DNA from: CALKWS01 sp048594865
Lineage (GTDB): Bacteria; Actinomycetota; Actinomycetes; Actinomycetales; Beutenbergiaceae
Direction: 5' to 3'
Length of the DNA: 52,881 nt
Assembly: GCA_048594865.1 (NCBI GenBank)
Contig: JBMDWZ010000131.1
Location: 1 to 52,881 of the forward strand
Position 1 is the first letter of the stretch, and each line of letters starts with the position of its first letter. The notes under the pieces are model-generated. The model made no database searches, had not been told where the DNA came from, and saw only the letters and a program-made list of their open reading frames with translations. Positions 52,748 to 52,881 of the stretch are shown here, in pieces. The position numbers and the translations under genes are program-made.

Positions 52748-52881
52748 CCACACTGCACCTGGCTCCCGATGCCCGAATCGCCGTGTTGCGCCAGCTCTCC
52801 GAGGCCGAGCGTGACCGGGTTCATGCGGCGGCACCGGGGGTTCAGATACTGACCCCCGCCGCCCTCGGTGACCTCGGGACG
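52744..52881 (+). CDS. probable D-2-hydroxyacid dehydrogenase, N-terminal fragment
   Basis: Only the first 46 codons are inside the window. The segment LRQLSEAERDRVHAAAPGVQILTPAALGD looks like the N-terminal part of D-isomer-specific 2-hydroxyacid dehydrogenases, which begins with a short strand and a helix of this type. The GTG overlaps the stop of the preceding gene by 4 bp, so both belong to one catabolic operon. The cofactor domain lies beyond the end, so the call is tentative. Confidence 0.45.
   Translation, partial: MTTLHLAPDARIAVLRQLSEAERDRVHAAAPGVQILTPAALGDLGT

Overview
This is a chromosomal window from a high-GC Gram-positive bacterium of the phylum Actinomycetota, most likely order Micrococcales or a close relative. 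The markers are pafBC next to tatA-tatC and a HelY-type helicase, separate lnt and ppm genes, RbpA, the pgsA/DUF881/DUF1290/FHA/MerR cluster around garA-ftsR, a monomeric NADP-dependent isocitrate dehydrogenase and an F420/LLM-type oxidoreductase. No tRNA, rRNA, CRISPR array, insertion sequence or prophage was recognised.

Layout. 1-9.9 kb is a conserved housekeeping block: the end of pafB, pafC, an inverted YitT-type membrane protein, a small coiled-coil membrane protein, tatA, tatC, a lipid kinase, helY, a 311-bp gap, then lnt-ppm. 9.9-15 kb holds rbpA (minus strand) behind a SigR/SigH-like promoter, an aldo/keto reductase coupled to an exonuclease, and a minus-strand operon of wHTH regulator, Tat-type serine hydrolase, membrane protein and a second aldo/keto reductase. 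15-28.6 kb looks accessory. It contains a UvrA-like ABC ATPase with a pentapeptide-repeat protein, four APH-fold kinases (one with a probable 5' frameshift), two lipoproteins, a tandem PCD-like/VOC protein preceded by a 30-codon ORF, GrpB, a small membrane protein, an esterase and a flavin/F420-type oxidase. 28.6-35.9 kb has a 39-aa Cys-rich protein, a YciO-type protein, a conserved actinobacterial protein of uncertain role, and the garA/ftsR/pgsA cluster (without gcvH). 36-42 kb is a DUF4126 protein followed by a tightly coupled LLM oxidoreductase-tldD-tldE-MFS exporter operon. 42-52.9 kb holds DUF2993 and PRC-barrel proteins, a Tag glycosylase that has lost most zinc ligands, a methyltransferase, bioY coupled to icd, an SDR, an iron-box-controlled siderophore-interacting protein, an amidohydrolase, and the start of a probable sugar/sugar-acid catabolic operon that runs off the window.

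Gene starts. Many genes overlap by 1-8 bp, so several multi-gene operons appear translationally coupled. Ten separate starts carry a TANNNT hexamer at exactly -12 to -7 from the start codon, the signature of leaderless mRNAs. This was used to choose starts and to support the 39-aa gene and the frameshift call.

Most interesting leads: the LLM-TldD-TldE-exporter operon, the tandem PCD-VOC protein with its tiny upstream ORF, the zinc-ligand-less Tag, the icd-bioY coupling under a perfect palindrome, and the palindromic sites near 15.0, 31.1, 47.6 and 50.95 kb. All family assignments come from reading the sequence, without any database search.
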